Of a stretch of 24,994 bases of DNA, positions 22,927 to 24,994 are shown one piece after another. The notes beneath the pieces were generated by a model, which was given only the letters and a program-made list of their open reading frames with translations, searched no databases and was not told the origin of the DNA. The position numbers and the translations under genes were made by a program. The stretch is from an uncultured Lachnospiraceae bacterium (GTDB lineage Bacteria; Bacillota; Clostridia; Lachnospirales; Lachnospiraceae): assembly GCA_934343915.1 (NCBI GenBank), contig CAKRIL010000041.1:1-24994 (forward strand), written 5' to 3'. The stretch's first letter is position 1. Every line of letters begins with the position of its first letter.

Positions 22927-23183
22927 TATCAGACAGGGAAATGGCTGAGCTTCAAAGCACGCAGGAAATCCTGTTCGCTCTAACCGACACCTACGAGACC
23001 GCCACGAACGCGGACGGTGACAGCGATGAAGACGAGATATGCCGGACCGTGGAGCAGTTAAAAGACCGCATGAAGCATGTGATGTCGTATGCGAAGAAAG
23101 CCGAAGAGGTGCTGTCGCACATCGTCACGCTTGGAAACGCAGAGAGCAGCGTGACGGTAACGGACTTTGAACTTGGAAAATAA
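22908..23183 (+). CDS. Small helical protein, paralog 3 of 3
   Basis: The 91-residue acidic protein is clearly paralogous to the preceding one: VISDREMAELQSTQEI, ALTDTYETA, EQLKDRMKHVM and the near-terminal VTVTDFE align in order, with the same MQK start. Between the helices is an acidic Asp-rich loop (about residues 34-45). AAAGGGGG lies about 9 nt before the ATG inside the previous gene, so translation is coupled. No known domain is recognised. Confidence 0.6.
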   Translation: MQKVYVISDREMAELQSTQEILFALTDTYETATNADGDSDEDEICRTVEQLKDRMKHVMSYAKKAEEVLSHIVTLGNAESSVTVTDFELGK

Positions 23184-23218
23184 GCACGCACAGACGCGGC
23201 TTGCAGAAAGGGAAAACC

Positions 23219-23446
23219 ATGAGCAATAAGCTTACAAAGATAGCAGAACATGACACATACTGCCTTGGTATAAAGAGTATCGCAGCAGTTATAAAAGGCA
23301 ACTACAGTCGATACTGTGACGGGCTAATCCGTGATAACGGCTATGACCCCGTCATCAGGACTGTTCCGGTCACGTCCGAAGACTTTCACGGGAAGTGGGA
23401 CAGGTGGGCGCTATCAAGAAGCATGCGCGCCGGACGCAGCAGATAG
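23219..23446 (+). CDS. Small Trp/Arg-rich protein, unknown
   Basis: The 75-residue protein starts at ATG 23219 after AGAAAGGG. The same frame opens at TTG 23201. The composition is basic toward the C-terminus (WDRWALSRSMRAGRSR), with two cysteines and several tyrosines in the first half. No family is recognised. It is the last gene of the plus-strand small-protein run and is followed by a strong terminator. A nucleic-acid-binding role would fit the basic tail but is a guess. Confidence 0.5.
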   Translation: MSNKLTKIAEHDTYCLGIKSIAAVIKGNYSRYCDGLIRDNGYDPVIRTVPVTSEDFHGKWDRWALSRSMRAGRSR

Positions 23447-23474
23447 TATGGGTTGAGAATAATACATGCAACAA

Positions 23475-23513
23475 AAATCCCTCTCAGGTGTTTGAGAGGG
23501 ATTTATTTTTTTT
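23475..23513 (+). terminator. Intrinsic terminator at the end of the small-gene run
   Basis: A perfect 12-bp stem (23475-23486 with 23493-23504) is followed by eight T residues. It separates the plus-strand genes from the convergent minus-strand gene. Confidence 0.92.
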
Positions 23514-23561
23514 GATATGTAAACAAGACCTTATCGAAAAAAAATTCGGAATTATGGGTAC

Positions 23562-24386
23562 TTACTGATGCACATAAATACTATATAACGCCTTTAAGAA
23601 TAAATCTTCCATATAAAGCTTACCTTGAAAATCATCCACATACCCGATATTTTCATATTTACCTTCTTCCTCACCATGCGAATAATCAGGCACATATTCA
23701 GCCACAACGCAAGACAAATATGAAATCAATATTTCATCAGCTTCAACAGGCATGCCCATACTGGTAGACTCATACATAAGACGTTTTATCGGTTGACTAT
23801 CTTTTTCATAAGCTAATAAATCAGTTATATGGGATTTATAATCAGTTGTGAAAATACCGTTATCGTTGGCACTGAACTTTATATTGGGCACGTCCTTATT
23901 ACCGTGATTAAGCAAAGCTCTTTCAAAATACTTCCCACCTTCATAATATAAATCGTTATCATCAGGATATGATGATTTAATATCAGACTTCAAGCAATCG
24001 AGCATACAATCATAAAACTTATCAGTTTTGGCACTTTGCACATCTATATTGCATCGTGTCAAAATGCAATTCTGAACTTCCTCTGTCAAAGAACAAAACT
24101 CACGATACATTTCTCTACGATACGGATATAAAGGATTATACATGTACGCCATAATGCACAATGGAAGCAGGTATATCTCTGACTCACAGGATGCCGAACT
24201 GTATTTCAAAATAAACTTTGTAGCGTCAGCATAAATTAAATCGGTTCGCCTGTGTTCATCGCGTTCATCAATCCGTTTATTCTGCTTTGACTGCCTAATA
24301 CCCATTACAATAGTAACAATCAATGTCACAACAGCCACAAAAACAGAAGCTATTGCAGTAATAACATTAGCATATTCAATATTCAT
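23562..24386 (-). CDS. Membrane-anchored protein of unknown function, possible defence cargo
   Basis: The 274-residue protein has one N-terminal hydrophobic helix (about residues 8-28), a charged coiled segment rich in Arg, Glu and Asp (about 29-50), then a cytoplasmic mostly helical domain (about 50-274). The ATG at 24386 follows a GAGGTGAT ribosome binding site (complement of 24391-24398). The frame runs further upstream to 24500, but that part overlaps the promoter. It is the only minus-strand gene and is visibly more AT-rich than its neighbours, as expected of a recently acquired cargo gene. One TM plus coil plus cytosolic domain is seen in several abortive-infection proteins, but no catalytic motif is recognised. 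Confidence 0.7.
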   Translation of the reverse strand: MNIEYANVITAIASVFVAVVTLIVTIVMGIRQSKQNKRIDERDEHRRTDLIYADATKFILKYSSASCESEIYLLPLCIMAYMYNPLYPYRREMYREFCSLTEEVQNCILTRCNIDVQSAKTDKFYDCMLDCLKSDIKSSYPDDNDLYYEGGKYFERALLNHGNKDVPNIKFSANDNGIFTTDYKSHITDLLAYEKDSQPIKRLMYESTSMGMPVEADEILISYLSCVVAEYVPDYSHGEEEGKYENIGYVDDFQGKLYMEDLFLKALYSIYVHQ

Positions 24387-24457
24387 AAACATCACCTCGT
24401 ATAATGTAAACCCATATAATGTACATAGACTAGTCCATTTCATAATTTTCAAACAAT

Positions 24458-24487
24458 ATTTTAGCACCAAGCTGCACGGCATGTCAA
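24458..24487 (-). promoter_or_regulatory. Promoter of the minus-strand membrane protein
   Basis: Read on the minus strand, TTGACA (24487-24482) and TAAAAT (24463-24458) are separated by 18 bp, about 70 bp upstream of the chosen start. This supports transcription independent of the plus-strand genes. Confidence 0.7.
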
Positions 24488-24559
24488 CAATACGATACAT
24501 TATTGGAATACAATTTAAAAGTAACGGATGACAGGAACTAAGGCTTTTAACACACTATG

Positions 24560-24594
24560 TCCCTCAGACTGGCGCACGGTCTGAGGGATTTTTT
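24560..24594 (+). terminator. Intrinsic terminator upstream of the minus-strand gene
   Basis: A perfect 10-bp stem (24560-24569 with 24579-24588) is followed by six T residues. No intact plus-strand gene precedes it within 1 kb, so it may be left over from a deleted gene or insulate the cargo gene. Confidence 0.85.
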
Positions 24595-24644
24595 GTTTCA
24601 CAATCTTATAGGACGATTCGTGCGGTTCTACATTTCAAAAAAGC

Positions 24645-24797
24645 AAAAAAAACCATAATAAAATCTTAGCGGTTATATTAATATTGACGGCATGTGTTGT
24701 AGCGGGATGCAATAACGAAATCAAAATAGACAAAATTGATGGCTTAACACATGCGTTTACGCTGTGTCAGAATGTCCGAATCAGCGTAAACATGTGA
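24645..24797 (+). pseudogene. Lipoprotein leader remnant
   Basis: An open frame without any start codon reads as a basic segment, then a hydrophobic stretch LAVILILTACVVAGC with a lipobox, then about 25 residues to a stop at 24795-24797. It is probably the 5' end of a lost lipoprotein gene. The frame is short, so chance cannot be excluded. Confidence 0.4.
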
Positions 24798-24895
24798 GGA
24801 CTTCACCTGCCTGATAAATCAGCATTTTCATGCTATGGTTTACGCTTGTAAACGGTGGTTTACAGAAAAACGGCATAAAACGCCACACCGTTTAC
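24755..24895. repeat. Cluster of six GTTTAC motifs in both orientations
   Basis: GTTTAC occurs at 24755-24760, 24838-24843, 24858-24863 and 24890-24895, and its complement at 24786-24791 and 24848-24853. Pairs form hairpins: 24755-24764 with 24782-24791 (perfect 10 bp), and about 24848-24857 with the 24886-24896 region. No T-run follows. The last 100 bp of the window shows no clear gene. Confidence 0.6.
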
Positions 24896-24994
24896 AGGCT
24901 TAAAGTATTGATTTTACTGGATTTTCTGCCAATCCTGCTTCCGACGCTCCGAAGGTCGCTGAGAAGCAAAAAAAGAGCATAAGACGTTTTGACG

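Noticed and set aside
24900..24992. Minus-strand open frame entering from the right edge (ends in ENPVKSIL)
   Set aside because: Only about 30 codons are visible, with no recognisable motif. It cannot be told from chance without the sequence beyond the window.

Overview
The window looks like the chromosome of a low-to-moderate GC Firmicute of class Clostridia, most likely a Lachnospiraceae relative of Roseburia, Agathobacter or Butyrivibrio. The grounds are the order gap-pgk-tpiA ... gpmI-secG-rnr-smpB-ssrA, strong GGAGG ribosome binding sites, and a DUF5688-type protein of a kind seen mainly in Lachnospiraceae. The first 16.25 kb is core chromosome. From the 3' end of the tmRNA gene onward the content is accessory and looks like an integrated element whose far end lies beyond the window.

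Region 1 (1-2930) holds the lower-glycolysis genes gap (5' truncated by the window), pgk and tpiA. A strong hairpin-T-tract sits between gap and pgk, and a long inverted repeat sits ahead of tpiA. Region 2 (2935-5804) is an ECF sigma factor translationally linked to a membrane-anchored probable anti-sigma protein. The pair lies between two MITE-like elements that share terminal inverted repeats and each have a perfect 7-bp target duplication. Region 3 (5862-9939) is a methionine-type ABC importer operon, metN-metI-metQ, followed at once by an M20 amidohydrolase. The MetQ lipoprotein is circularly permuted: the half that is normally C-terminal comes first. Region 4 (9985-16250) is exoA, a possible acidic microprotein, gpmI with a textbook promoter, secG, rnr, smpB and ssrA. 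The ssrA tag reads AEDNLAIAA.

Region 5 (16251-24994) is the accessory island. It opens with a small ORF resembling the C-terminal tail of clostridial RlmD methyltransferases. A run of DUF5688, a sigma-region-4-like protein, a soluble VirD4/TraG-like ATPase and a ClpP-type protease with an intact Ser-His-Asp triad follows; the last three are tightly coupled. Next comes a 500-bp noncoding locus with tandem ANTGATAA octamers in opposed clusters, a DnaA-box match and an AT-rich spacer, directly upstream of a ribbon-helix-helix gene that probably starts with TTG. It resembles an origin or centromere. After that come small membrane proteins, a Thr/Glu-rich lipoprotein, three related tandem small helical proteins, a Trp/Arg-rich small protein, a minus-strand membrane-anchored protein of unknown function, and a degenerate end with GTTTAC repeats and a lipoprotein-leader remnant.

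The best candidates for something new are the permuted MetQ, the VirD4-like ATPase/ClpP pair and the octamer/DnaA-box locus. No integrase, relaxase or VirB4 is visible, so calling the island an integrative conjugative element is inference.
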